Origin: Gaeumannomyces sp. JS-464
Taxonomy: Eukaryota; Ascomycota; Sordariomycetes; Magnaporthales; Magnaporthaceae
DNA: 64,000 nucleotides
NCBI GenBank assembly: GCA_002197995.1
Contig: NGZR01000006.1
Span: 310,001 to 374,000 of the forward strand
Direction of reading: 5' to 3'
Below the pieces are notes generated by a model. It did no database searches. It saw only the letters and a program-made list of their open reading frames with translations, and was not told where the DNA came from. Positions 1 through 11,614 of this stretch are shown one piece after another. The number at the start of each line of letters is the position of its first letter. The stretch's first letter is position 1. The translations under genes were made by a program, and so were the position numbers.

Positions 1-1017
1 AGGTGGGATCTCTCCGATGGTGGCCGATAGTCCGTCCTTCTCCAAACGCCCCTCCGACCAAGCCTGTCCCGAGGGGGTCATCATCATCCCGTCGTGATAA
101 CCATGAGAAACGAATCCGCGATGCCTGCGACTCCATTGTCCCCCTCAACTCCAAGCGGCGTGTTGCTTTGATGCCTCAGCACCAAAGGAACCCCGTGAAG
201 CCGCAAGAACCAACGGAAAAGCTGTAGGGCCCTCCAAATCATCAACCGCAGCTCGTTCCGCCTGACGCCCATCCCAAGAGTATAGCTAGAGAAACAAGTA
301 GAAAAGAAAAAAAAAAAAAAAAGTGTAAAAGAAAACAAGTGTCAAACATGACCTCTCACTCAAACTGCTCACGCGCAGCAAACCTTTTTTTTGTTGAACG
401 TGGCGCGTCGCCACCGTGTCCATCTTGCTTGGTTTAGCCGGGTTGATAACGTCGCGAACAGCGTCGAAAACCCATGCAAAAGGGAAATGTGCCGTGGTAA
501 TCTGGGGGCGCGAACCAAGTGAAGAAAAATCAATGGCGTTCTTTCCTCTCTGATGGATGGGGTGCACAATGTTGTTTGTCCAGCAATGGCCGAGCCCCTG
601 CCCAACTCGCATCGTTGCGAGGCTGTGATGAAGGCGAAGATCAGGCAAATCCTGCATCTGCATCACCCAAAAGGGCTGCAGGACATATAGCAGCATGTTG
701 ATAGGCAAGGCCAGAAGCGGCCACCCAATGTGCGTGCCAGAGAGGAAAGGAGAGTGAGTTTGGGCGCGAGTGGCCGCTCGGCCGCCAGATGACTTCCCCA
801 TAGATGGTCGATCAGATTGCACTGATAATGATGATTATGGGTGTGTAAGGGGGAGGGGCTTGAATGCGTAGATGACATGAGGCTCGGAAACAAGCAAGGG
901 CTACATCAGGTCCTTCGAGTATGCATTAGATGCAAGGGGTATCGGTATAGTAATCGATGCTGAACGCAAACGACGTCCGCGGCGGTAGCAGACAGATCAG
1001 CCGGCGCACCCCGGACC
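1..1017. other. 3' flank of mcm1, no gene seen
   Basis: No reading frame here looks protein-like: the open stretches are short, Arg/Ser/Pro-rich and overlap in several frames. It contains an A17-type run near position 306-322 and is presumably the 3' untranslated and intergenic sequence of the mcm1 gene on the minus strand. Confidence 0.5.
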
Positions 1018-2004
1018 CTATGACTGGTGCGAGGTGTGCTGCGGCATGCCCGACTGCGGCGGCATCCTGTATGATGCGCCCTGTTGTTGGACGTAGGTCT
1101 GATACGCCATCGCACTGGGGTCCATGCCAGGCATGTTGTACTGAGGCATCCCGTGCGGGTGCTGTGACATTCCCGGTGGCCTTGGGGCTTGCTGTGGCAT
1201 GTTGGTGTTGGGAGCCTCCTCTGGCGAGTCGATTTGGCCATCATCGACGCCGTTCTCGTTTCCGGGAGCCGGCTCGGGCGCATTGAGGCATGCCTGAAGT
1301 GGAGAGACATGTTAGAGTCCAGGACCGACACGGGGGATCAGAGGAACGCACGGGGCCGTGCCACGCGCATCCACAACGCGACAACGACCACGCGCAGTCG
1401 GCAACACGTACCTGAATCAAGTTTTTGCCCTCGGCTTTTGTGACCAATGGCTGTAGCTTCGGCGTGGTAAACGTGTAGACCAGACCGGTCTCGGAGACGA
1501 CGAGAAGGAGAACCTGAGTTCCGGTAAGGACGGACAGCTCGTAGGCCTAGGATGAAAGAAGCCGACGCGTTAGCGGAAGGGACTGGCTGGCTGGCTGGCT
1601 GCGCGGATCACAATACAACGTGACAATGGTGAGGGAAATGACAGCGAGGGCAATGTCGCGTCGAGTCGACAGAAGTAAGGCAATGCGCTCGAGGGGAAAG
1701 CCCGGCCGGGGCGAGGTGTGAAAAGTCTTTTTTGGTCTGAACGAACCTTCTTCATGATTCCGGCCTTGCGCTTAGAGAAGGTGATGTGGCGACGCGACTT
1801 GTCATTAATAAACTTGATCTCGATCTTCCTCCTCTCGCGGCCGCCCTTGTCGTCGTCATCATCATCGTCGTCGGCCGCGCTGGCGCGCTGGCGCTTCACG
1901 CCTCGGCTCTCTCCGGCGGGCGCGTTGCCGTTGCCGATAGAATGCGCGTCGTCGCCGAGCTCCGTGGGGGAGGTCTGCTCGTGCTGGTCTGTGATGTCGG
2001 CCAT
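1018..2004 (-). CDS. mcm1: MADS-box transcription factor Mcm1 (SRF type)
   Basis: Three exons on the minus strand: 2004-1747, 1546-1412 and 1293-1018, giving 222 residues, the usual length for Sordariomycete Mcm1. Residues about 57-112 form the SRF-type MADS box (KIEIKFINDKSRRHITFSKRK, AGIMKK, then AYELSVLTGTQVLLLVVSETG from exon 2); the second half of exon 2 gives the dimerisation extension (VYTFTTPKLQPLV, AEGKNLIQ). Exon 1 also carries an eight-Asp run (about residues 45-52); the C-terminus is rich in Gln, Pro and Met as in activation tails of the family. Splice sites are GTTCGT...CTAG and GTACGT...TTCAG, both in phase 0. The start is the ATG at 2004 (MADITDQHEQ); the same frame is open further upstream but has no ATG. 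Mcm1 binds CC(A/T)6GG boxes with mating-type and other cofactors and controls mating, cell-wall and cell-cycle genes; that role is family knowledge. Confidence 0.95.
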
Positions 2005-4465
2005 GTCTGCGGATTGGGGAGGCGAAAATATGGGGTTGTTGGGCACGACAGGAGCTGCTGCCAAACAAAAAGGGCAAATAAAGGTGAAGGGGTGGACGAA
2101 TATGCTGTTTTGAGGTTGTTCGGCCGATGGCCTATACTGGATCTGGCCTTTTTGCGGAGAGTGTGGTTCGGGTTGGAGTTGCCTGATTGTCGCGCAGAAA
2201 CCTGGTTGGGTGCTGGCGACGGGACTGGGCTGGCCTGCTTGCTATATCGAGTCTGGTGTGTGCCCGCCGGGACGGGAACGCGACAAGAAAAAAAAAACTG
2301 GGGGCGGCTCCTTATTTGCCCCAGACTGTTTTGGGTGCCTGGCGATTGCTGCGATGCGCGTTCGTTTGCTGCAGCAGCAATGGATGGAGACGAGTGCCAA
2401 AATGCAGTCGCTTCCGAAACGGGCAGGACAGGGTTCGAAAAAAAAAATCAAATAATAAAAGGCAGGGCAGAAAAAAAAACCCAAATAAAAAAAAAACCGA
2501 GGCTGGTGACAAATGCACCAGATTCAATTGTCTGGCTTCGGGGCTTGCTTGTGCGAGGTAAGGTAGCCTCCACAAACGCCTTTGGAGGCGGACACACGTC
2601 AAAAAAGTGTTAGAGAAGACTAAAGACGCGGGACCCTTTGGCAAGCTTACAAGCCTAAGGCAGGCCGCTTTAGGAAAGGCAGGCGGCAGGTTAGGCAGGC
2701 GGTAGGGCCGGGTCGAGGAATGCGGGTCGTCCACCCAGCAGCGTGATAGTCGACAGAAACGGGTATGTGAGCAGAAGGTGCAGGTCTGGGTGAGAGCAGC
2801 GGGAAGGCAACGCCAGAGGGAGAAAAATAATAATTCGAGAAGGAGACACACAGGCCGAAAAGAGAAAAACAGGAAGCCGTGCAAAAAACGAAGGGAAAAT
2901 TGACGTTTTGGGATCGCGGCGGGTGCCCTCTGGGCGGGAAATCAGGCAGGCCCAGGTAGGGGAACCCTCGACTTGATCGGGCAGGCTTTGGTGACTGCAG
3001 ACTGAATGAAAAGAGGATAGTGAGGTGGTAGCACGGGCTCTTCTGCGGGACAAACCACCGAAGGGTTAAAAAACTGAACGGGCGGGGGGAAAGGGGAGAA
3101 GAGGTTGGGTCCAGCTTTCCAAACGGGGGAAGGTGGGAGACGGGCAGGTACGGGCACCGTGCAGCCTTCAAAAAGGATTGCTTTAAAAGGGAAAGAGGGG
3201 AAAAAAGAAAAAAAAAAAGAATTGGGGAAAAAAAAAAATTAAAAAATTAAAAAAAAAGACGATAAAAAGAAACTAGCAGGGGTAAATTCCTGGGCTAGCA
3301 ACCACCGCCCGCCGTGCCCACATGCACAGCGGCACCGCGTGCACGGGTTGCAGCCACCGAGCAGGGGTCGAGTGGGATGAAGTGGAGATTCAGGACGAGG
3401 GAACAGGGCCCACACCGTCGAGGCGTGCAAAACCGAAATCTCAAAACGGTGCCCACCTTTTATCAGGACGTGTCGACACGGTGCTGGCTCCCCCCAGTCC
3501 TTGCGTCGGAGTCCCGGGTTTGCAAGCTAGGTAGGTAGAGGTGCCTACCTAGGCATGTAGGTGCGGTGTGTCTAGCTGTCAACTACAATCTCCGAGGACG
3601 GTTGACATGCGGCTATCTCTGGGACACCGAGCGTCGGGTTGCCAAACGCTGGATCTAGATGGGAAATGCATGGACCTTTCTGCGGAGAAAGAGAGGCGAT
3701 TGAGCGCAGATTACCCAGGGCTGAGTTCCCACCGTAGTGTACTGTGCACGACAGGCAACAGGAAAGAAAGAAAAAGAAAAGAAAAAACACCTCGGTCCAA
3801 GCACCGTCCACCGGCTTACTCCTCTGCACCAGCCGGGGGGTGGGCTGTCGACGCGATTGACCGCTCAACAGTTTGGCGTCGGGCAATTGGCACTGTCAGG
3901 GACCCCGTCTCTGGTCGCATCTCTGGTGGGCAAGGGGGTTAACCGACCGGGACCGGAGTTTGCAAGATGGAACCCTTTGGAGGGGAAAGAGGAAGAGGGG
4001 AGAGGCGGAGAGAGAAAGAGCAGGGAGAGACGTGTGCGTGTGGTCGATGTGCCTACCAGCACGGGCGCCACCACCAACCAACCTCGGGACCACTCACACA
4101 ACAGGTAACTCACACAGCAACAGCAGCAGCAGCACGCAGACCGCAGACTAGGTACCTACACTGCGCCTTCTCGGGGCAGGCAAAATGGAAGCCACCGCGA
4201 TGAAGACCAGAAACAGAAAAGCGACGAAATATTTGTTCTTTGCATTAGGGTGAGGGAGGCACGGGGGCGCTGCGCATCTGGGCTGATTCCGTCTGGACTA
4301 CGCTTGCTCTGGCTCGAGTAGCGCGCGGGGCAGGCAGGGCATGCCGGGGCGAGGGCAAGCGTCCCTCCCTCGAGCACGACACACGGCGGAGCGCGCTGCG
4401 ACAACCGTTCGCCTACTGAACTCTATGGGAGCGATTTGTGATTGGAAATGATGTGTGCCCGCCCA

Positions 4466-4483
4466 TGTGTGTGTGTGTGTGTG
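4466..4483. repeat. (TG)9 microsatellite
   Basis: Perfect TG dinucleotide run seen directly in the sequence, in non-coding DNA. Confidence 0.9.
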
Positions 4484-5194
4484 CCTACAGCAGGTGTGTG
4501 TGGAATGCATTGTTGTTTGAGCTGCTCTTGCTTCTGGAACAAGGAATGCACCAACCGAGAGGGAGAAAAAAAAGAGAAAAAAAAAGAAAGAAAAAAATCC
4601 ACCGTGCGCTTCGGCAGCCACCGTTAGCATGTTGAAGCGTGCGTCGTGACAGATTCTTCTTTCCTTCGTTCAATTGGCGCGCCGGTCCGTCCGTTCAATG
4701 CCTCCCTGCCTACCTGCTTTCGACCGAGCCCGCCGCCGCCGTCTTCCTTCATTTCTTTTCTTTTCTCCTAGGTTCCCCCTTTTGGCCAATGTTCCTTCAA
4801 CCATCTCTTTTCCCTCCCCTAGCCTTGCTCCAGAAAACACCCCCAGCTTTGCCCCGACGCCGGGGCGGGAGGATCCAGACGGGGCGACCTGTCAGTTGTC
4901 GTTAAGTCGGGGTTTTAAACGCGCAAACGTGCTCCTCCCCCAAGATCAAAAAAAAAAAAAGATCAAACATTATTTTTCGGCGGTTGCGGTTTTTGTCGGC
5001 CGGGTTTCGGAAACGGCCCAGCCTTCCCGCCAGAAATCTAGTCCAGAACTAACAAGTTCCTCCCAATTTTCTCCGACCCGAGTCCAACCTACCTCGGTTT
5101 CCAAGCGTGCGGCTCTCCCTCAGGTGGCCTCGGAGGATCGGCCGTATCGTCATACAAGATGGACGAGACGGGCAGTGCTGGATGCGTGTGCAGT

Positions 5195-5222
5195 CAGACA
5201 GACAGACAGACAGACAGACAGC
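5195..5222. repeat. (CAGA)7 microsatellite
   Basis: Seven perfect CAGA units, followed by decayed CAGT/CGGT units up to about 5240. Non-coding. Confidence 0.9.
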
Positions 5223-7087
5223 CAGTCAGTCGGTCGGTTGGGTGGCATCCACAAACGCAACTTTGTTTGAGGTAGCACTGGCCATCTCTCGCAAAGGAAC
5301 GGGAACGGGGGTGTCTCTCGATAACCTCTGGGCCCGTCCCTGCAAACGCAGGCCTTGGTTGCTTGTGCCTCTCCTTCCATGGGTCCATCTCGCCTACAGC
5401 TGCTGCGCATGGCGGCAGCAATCAATCTCTCTGCCCGGCCTCAGCTCCAGCGGGCGCATCAAGAGATCTTCCAGAGGAGTCCCGTGGTCTCTTTTTTCGG
5501 CCTTTCCCAATTTTAGCACACCGCCCGGCTCCTATTGGGTTGGGGCAATCTGGCAACAACCTTCTCTCTATCTCGTCAACACCCCCTGGCCCGGCGGCAT
5601 GGGCTGGAGCTGGGTCTGGCCGCACAGTACGAAGTCTCGGACGCCCATTCGGCTCCTCTCATCGGATCCCTCTGACCGGGGCGGGCATGCTGTCGACAGG
5701 CCGCCTGCTGCTGCGCCGTGATAAAAAGGCTTGGTGCACAGTCAGAAGCGCATTTTACTGTGCATGCGATAATAACACAGGGTAATATTACATACATGCT
5801 AAGGCCTGGCCCATGGGGTTTGAAGGGGCCCGCATCCAATTAATAACGCGACCCGGCGGGGCGACGTGCAGGCCCATTTGGCGTGCCATCAGTTCGCCAG
5901 TGGCCAATCTTTGGCCGTGGATTGCCAGGTGCTGCACCGCCTGGGGTTCTGGGGTTCTGGCCTGCCGCCAGGGACGTTCAGGCCCGATGCTGCGCAGCGC
6001 AGGCGCGATGCGTCGTCGTCGTCGTAATGGGCGGCAGGGGTGTATACGAAGGGCCAGGAGGCGGAATGGGAAGGCGACGAGTGAGATAGAGGGGACAGAG
6101 AAGCGAATGGGCCGGATCGAAAGCACGGGACGTTCGACAGGAATCAATCACATCGCCATTTCCCTCTCTCGCTAGCGGGCTTTTGCGCGTATGTACGGAT
6201 AGGGCTTCCGGCAGTGCTCCCGCCCTGGCGACGCGTCTCTGAATGGCTGCTGTTTGCTCAGGTGTGTGAGGGGCTGGGGGGGTTCGGACGCGACCATGAG
6301 ACCGAACGCCATCGATCACCGACAGACAGCACAGAGAGCAAGGGCAAGGGATCGCTCGCTCTCAGTTGCAGTTGCGGTTGCATCGCCCTGAGCTGGGTTG
6401 TTTGCGCGGAGGAACGCTTTCTCCTGGTCTCTCGCAGCACGCACTGCCAGCCGCCGAACCTTCCACACCCCAGTCCGTCCCCCGTTCTCTCCTCTGGCGC
6501 CCGTCCCCCTCCCCCTCGCCCAGTCTTTTCTGACCAATTCGCTGCTGCCATCCCACGCCGAACGGCTGGCGAACAGCGAACAAGGAGCAAGGGTTGGACG
6601 AATGGTGTGGTGGGTGCAGGCCGTGCCAAAACCACTGGGTCCCGGTACCCTCACTCTTTTCCACTGGGGCTTCCTCCCGGGCTGCCAGCCAAGCGGGATG
6701 TCCCCTCGCACGTCAAACCTCACCCATAATCAGGCAAATCTGCGGCGGGGAACGGACGGGGAGGCGGCGTGCAGGACAGGGCCAAGGGTAGTGGGCGACG
6801 TCCAAACGGAAGGCTTGGGAAAGGGTGGGAAATAATAGGGGGTTTTGGGGGATAGCGCGCGTGCAGCCTGCCAACGCAACCTGCCGGCCCAAATTCTGCG
6901 CTATCGAAATCGACATGCATTGTGCCCTCGACGAGCAGGGGGGCGTTCATCCCGAAGGGTGGGGGATACGAGTACGGGGGGCTTCGCTGGCCGGATCACT
7001 GTGAGGAAAACGCTGGGCGCACAGGACGGGTCCTCCGTTAACTGCGAGGCAGCGTTGCGCTCTCCTGCTGCGCATACCTATCCCTCC

Positions 7088-7111
7088 GCTGCTGCTGCTG
7101 CTGCTGCTGCT
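7088..7111. repeat. (GCT)8 trinucleotide repeat
   Basis: Eight perfect GCT units in non-coding spacer DNA. It would encode poly-Gln on the minus strand, but the surrounding frame shows no other sign of being a gene. Confidence 0.85.
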
Positions 7112-10100
7112 GCGCCTGACCTTTGGTTCCCATCCTCTCGGACCACTGCGTGTGCGTCAAAGTGGATGAGATCAGACAGCGCCTGTCATGAACATGCAGC
7201 GGAACCCCCACTGCTGTGCGTCCAGACACCACTGGGCGAAATATCGCGTACTACCCCCCAGGAAGATAGCATGGGGCAGATGAAGAACGTCAGTGTGCCA
7301 ACCGCGCCGTCCCCGATGAGAGTCTGGGCCTGTGTTTGCTGGCGAGACCCTTGTTCGTATCGTGGCCCAGGGAAAAAAAGAGAGGGTGAGCCACCTGAAA
7401 GGCCGCGAACAGACCGACCGCTGAGATGACCGGTAAGGGATGCCAAAAAGAAAGAGAACAGCGAGAGCAAGGGTATCGAAAAGCGGGGGTTGCGAACGCA
7501 AATAGCGTGTGATGAACGTGGCAGCAGGGTGGCGGTCATCATTTGACGTGACCCAGCACTCCCAGCAGGGCCGAGAAAAACATAGATGATCTGGCTCTCC
7601 GCTGCAGCCCAGATGCCCTGCAAAATCAAAATGGTTGGGCGGTGGGAGGGGCTGGGGGATTGCGCATTTGCCCCCTGGGAGCCTGCTTGCATGGCTGGGG
7701 CTGCGTAGGGTCGCCAATCGCTTGACGACATCGCGAGGCTGCCTGCCATGTCCAGCCAGCCAGCCAGCCCCTCGGGGAGTCCGTGTCTGCATCTTCGCGA
7801 GAGAGGAGCTCACTGGGCGCAAGGTTCGCTGGGAAGATGGCGATCTGCGCTTGTGGGGGCCTCCTCCTCCACCGCGTCCGCGGAGTCCCGTGCCGTGATG
7901 GGCGGCAATAGCGAAGCACTGGAGAGGAGGGCCTGAGGATCGGAAGATGGGCCAGCTGCTTCTTCCGGAAGCCTGCCCTGCTCTGATTAGCCAGAGCCGA
8001 TGTCTGTCGTGGCTCCCAAGACTGCAGGGCACAGACGGACAGGTGACTCTGGTCTGGCGGTCGCGAAGAAGCATTGCCCTTGCAGGTCTGCTGACTCATC
8101 AGCTTAGGATTTCCCGAGTCCTGAACTTTCCGGCATGGAAGAACCGAGCGGGCTCGGCGCTCCAGACCCAAACGAGATCGCTCTTTCGCGGCCCGATGTC
8201 CAGCGGCGAGTGTTCCGAAGAGCTGTCGGCTTCTACCTGCCGGCAAGGCTGGCCAAATGATTTCCCCCAAGAAGAGCATCGGGAACTGGGTACCCCCGTG
8301 AGCGCGTGCCTGACCCACCGCCACCCTCGAAGCCATCCGCAGAGCCTTGGTCGGGGGCCAAAACCTTCGGTCCAGTCGGCGGTAGCTGTCAATGGTGGCC
8401 CCTGCTGGGCTCGTTCCGCACGAGCACAGGGTCGGCCCTTGCAGTGCTTGGGGCCGAGGAACCCCCGATGCCGACGCCTTGTTGCTTCTTCTTTTCCCGC
8501 CTCTCACGATAATCCTCAACCCGCCCCTTCAACACAGTAGGTTCTCATGGAGATACGGGCAGGGGCGGTAAGAGTGGCAGCCGACCGAAATAAAAGAACA
8601 TAAATGAGGGCGAAAACAATCCGGGGCTATTGAACAGATCTTCACTGGTGGCTGGGGCAGCGTGAGGCGGCTGTGGACTCGGCCCGGCTTGCGGACATTC
8701 AGAACACGACGGTGATCGACGGCAGACATGAGGATCGAACCCAGTATGCGGGTGGCGGAGTCTGGGTCGAAGCCACCTAAATACACCAAGCATCAAGTGA
8801 TAGAACGATCGATGCCGAACTGGCACAACGTCATGATGGGCCCAAGGTTTGTCGGCGGCTCCCGGATACAACCTAAGCTAACCGCGGCAGCCGCGCGTCG
8901 CTTGCCCGGCCAATTAGCCATGGGCTCAAGGATTCATGGTCGCCCTGCACAGCCAGCCGCGTGGGCGCCTACTCAGCCAATCAATAACATACGATTTAGG
9001 AGTTCCCGACTCGCAAACCATGTCGAAGTAAGCTCTCGCTGCGTAGGTAGTACTCCATACTAATAATAAAATGTGTCCGCACATGGTGACACCCAACAGC
9101 CGTATCTGTTGTCCACCAGCGTGTGATTACTCCCGCAGCGGCCAGGGCCGTTGGTTGCAGAAGTGCATCTGCCGGGATCTTATCTTCGTCTGCGGCCGCA
9201 GTCACTTGGACCTCAGTCTGCTTGAAGGTGGTGGTCTGTTGGCAGCAAGCCGGCGCTTAGCGGTTGGTACCCTCAGCACCTGACCCGCAACCTCAAGTCC
9301 CGAGTCGGCGGCAGAGGCTCTGCTCGCTGTGGGCCAACCGAGCCCCCTCGGCGGTATCCGCTCGGACTGCGTTGCCTTTGATCGGCGATATGCGATTGGC
9401 TCCCGTCGACAGCTGGCATTTTTGGGCCCGGCTGTTCCTCCCTGCCCCCTTTTCCTGCATCGTTTTCGGGAGTTTTGTTTTTCTTGTATCAAACAACGGA
9501 TGGCCGAACGGCTAGCCGATCGAGCAAACAAACGCCCCTCCCCAGTTCCCGGATGGGAAATCGTCGTGTCGACATTCCACTCATCCCAGGTGCGCGACTC
9601 TGTGGTCCCAAGGCCCGCCAGGCGTGCTGTTTCGGTTCTGGTGCCATGGCGTTTGCTTTCGTTCTTGATGTTCCCATTTCTGGCGGATCCGGCTCGATTG
9701 ATTGGCCCGAGTCGCCCCGTGCCTGGCCTGACAATGTGGCTGCTCGGGGGCCCTCGAGCGCGTCTGGTTTAGGGGCGGGGGCCTGTTAATGGCTCGTGCT
9801 GGGCCCCCGTTGGGCGGAATGCGCGAATGAGCGTGGAGCGCCTGGCTGGGGATTGACCCATTGAGCCCAGCGCGCCAGAGGAAAAAATTGCATGGCCCCG
9901 TCCATGTCCAGAGCCACCCCTGTCTCCCGACCGGATCTGAAACCGCAGTCGTCTGAGGGACCGCATCACCAGCGGCCTGCCCTCGCCTCAGGGCCCCGAG
10001 CCGCTGGGCGCTAGGTGGGCAAACACGGCAAAACATGGGCCACTTGCGCGGTGTGTGAGGCATGCTTGAGGCAGGCCAGGCGTGTCGGCCTGGTGGGACG

Positions 10101-10876
10101 GGAAAAATGTTGCGTCGCCTTTTTTTCCTTGCTCGTTCGACGCTCTCCCCATTCCTGCCGGCCACCAACAACCTGCCACCCCTATTCCGTTCGTAATTCG
10201 ATTCTCTTCTCCCTCCTGGTTCGAGGCTCTTTTTTGTTCGGTAGCAGGGCTTGCCTGGGATTTTGCTCGCCACTTTGGACGTCGCGCCTTTTCCCCATTC
10301 GCCCGTTGTTCTCCAGTCCCCTCTGGTCCCTGTGCAGAGTTTCACTTCTAGTCACTCCCTTCCGCATCGCGAGACCAACTCACAAACCCAACACACTCCT
10401 TACCGCCCTTCCCTTCTCCTTCCCGTTTACGGTCCGCTTCGACAGTGGACGGCGGTGTTTATTTTGTATTATCCTTCCTTCGGCCCGAGAGTTGCTGGTC
10501 GACGTGCAGTTACGAGTGCGAACGAGCCCATTCGATCGCCGCATCATCCAAGCACACACTCATACACCCTCACAGTCGACCTCCGTCTGACTGTAGCTGT
10601 CCGACCACACTGCTCCCTCGACTCCTCCGCCTTACTTCCACCAGCAGCAACACTGCCTACGCCTACTCCGACCTCGTTGATCCCCCGAGGGTACCGACCG
10701 CCACTGACGCCGGACGTCGAGTTGACCGATTCCACTCTTTTTGATTTTGTGCTTGGTTGAGAGAAAGAGAGAGTAGCAAGGAGGATAATCGCCCGCCCGG
10801 GAGGACGAGCTCGTAAACCGAAAAGAAAAAACAAAAAATCCTACCTATAATCCGACCCCGGACGAAATCGGCAAAA

Positions 10877-11614
10877 ATGGCGAACAAGATCCTCGTGTCC
10901 TATGTCGTCGCCGACTTCCTCTTCGTCCTGATGGGCGCCTTCATGCTGGGCTTCTCAGTCGTGGTCCAGAACGTGCGCGACGAGGTCCCGACCGAGGGCG
11001 ACCAGGCGGCGCGGAACCTGCTGTACCAGGGCTTCCCGCTGACGGCGGGCATCGTCAACGCCGTCTTCATCTTCGTCACCTTCGCGCTGACCATACCCGC
11101 CGTGGCGACCCCGACCCGCGGCTGGCTCAAGATGTCGGGCTACCTGATCGTCGTCAACGCCCTCTTCACCCTCTGCATCGGCACCTTCCTCTGGATCACG
11201 ACGCTCAAGACGCGCGAGGCCCTCTCGCCCGTCTGGAACTCGCAGCCCGCGGCCGTGCAGTCGCTCATGGAGACAAAGTTCAAGTGCTGCGGCTACTTCA
11301 ACAGCACCGCGCCCGCCTTCGTCACCAACTCGGTCTGCCCCAGCCCGGCCGCCGCGGCCCTCATGAGGGGCTGCGCCACCCCGCTGACGAGCTTTGCAAA
11401 CACCTTTGTCGACAACATCTTTACTGCCGTCTACGGCATGTGCGGTATGTTTTTCCTTCGTATATCGTCTGGATATCTAGAAGAATCTCCATGTACTGAT
11501 TCCTTTATCACAGGTATCGATGGTCTCCTGATTCTGGCTACCGCCTGCCTGCTCAAGGAGCGCAAGGAGCAGGAGCGCTTCCGTCACATCGACGAGAAGA
11601 GCGGCACCCTGTAA
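10877..11614 (+). CDS. PLS1: Tetraspanin, Pls1 family
   Basis: Two exons, 10877-11444 and 11514-11614, giving 222 residues, close to the usual size of fungal Pls1. Four membrane segments are visible (about residues 9-31, 57-75, 88-108 and, across the splice junction, the stretch beginning GIDGLLILATACLL). The large outer loop has the tetraspanin CCG motif at residues 137-139 plus two further Cys (154, 166), and the tail ends RHIDEKSGTL, typical of the family. The intron (69 bp, GTATGT, CTGAT branch, CACAG) is a multiple of three without a stop, so an unspliced reading adds 23 residues that would disrupt the fourth segment; splicing restores the family sequence. Known Pls1 proteins are needed for appressorium-mediated penetration and for spore germination in several fungi; whether this organism is a pathogen cannot be told from here. 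Confidence 0.93.
   Translation: MANKILVSYVVADFLFVLMGAFMLGFSVVVQNVRDEVPTEGDQAARNLLYQGFPLTAGIVNAVFIFVTFALTIPAVATPTRGWLKMSGYLIVVNALFTLCIGTFLWITTLKTREALSPVWNSQPAAVQSLMETKFKCCGYFNSTAPAFVTNSVCPSPAAAALMRGCATPLTSFANTFVDNIFTAVYGMCGMFFLRISSGYLEESPCTDSFITGIDGLLILATACLLKERKEQERFRHIDEKSGTL

Larger units (their letters stand above)
2005..10876. other. 8.9 kb spacer between mcm1 and PLS1, no gene recognised
   Basis: Both neighbouring genes are transcribed away from this segment, so it must hold their promoters and 5' untranslated sequence. Many overlapping open frames exist on both strands because stop codons are rare in GC-rich DNA, but none has recognisable domain content or sensible composition (they are Arg/Ser/Pro/Cys-rich). 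Several A-runs lie at 2288-3260, and simple repeats at 4466, 5195 and 7088. The last 850 bp before PLS1 are strongly CT-rich on the plus strand, as is typical of highly expressed fungal promoters. Confidence 0.5.

Noticed and set aside
7172..8519. Two overlapping minus-strand readings of about 300 codons
   Set aside because: They overlap in different frames, lack domain content and have no splice or codon pattern like the real genes here.
8700..8760. GGGTTCGATCC on the minus strand, like a tRNA T-loop
   Set aside because: No acceptor stem, D-arm or anticodon arm can be folded around it.
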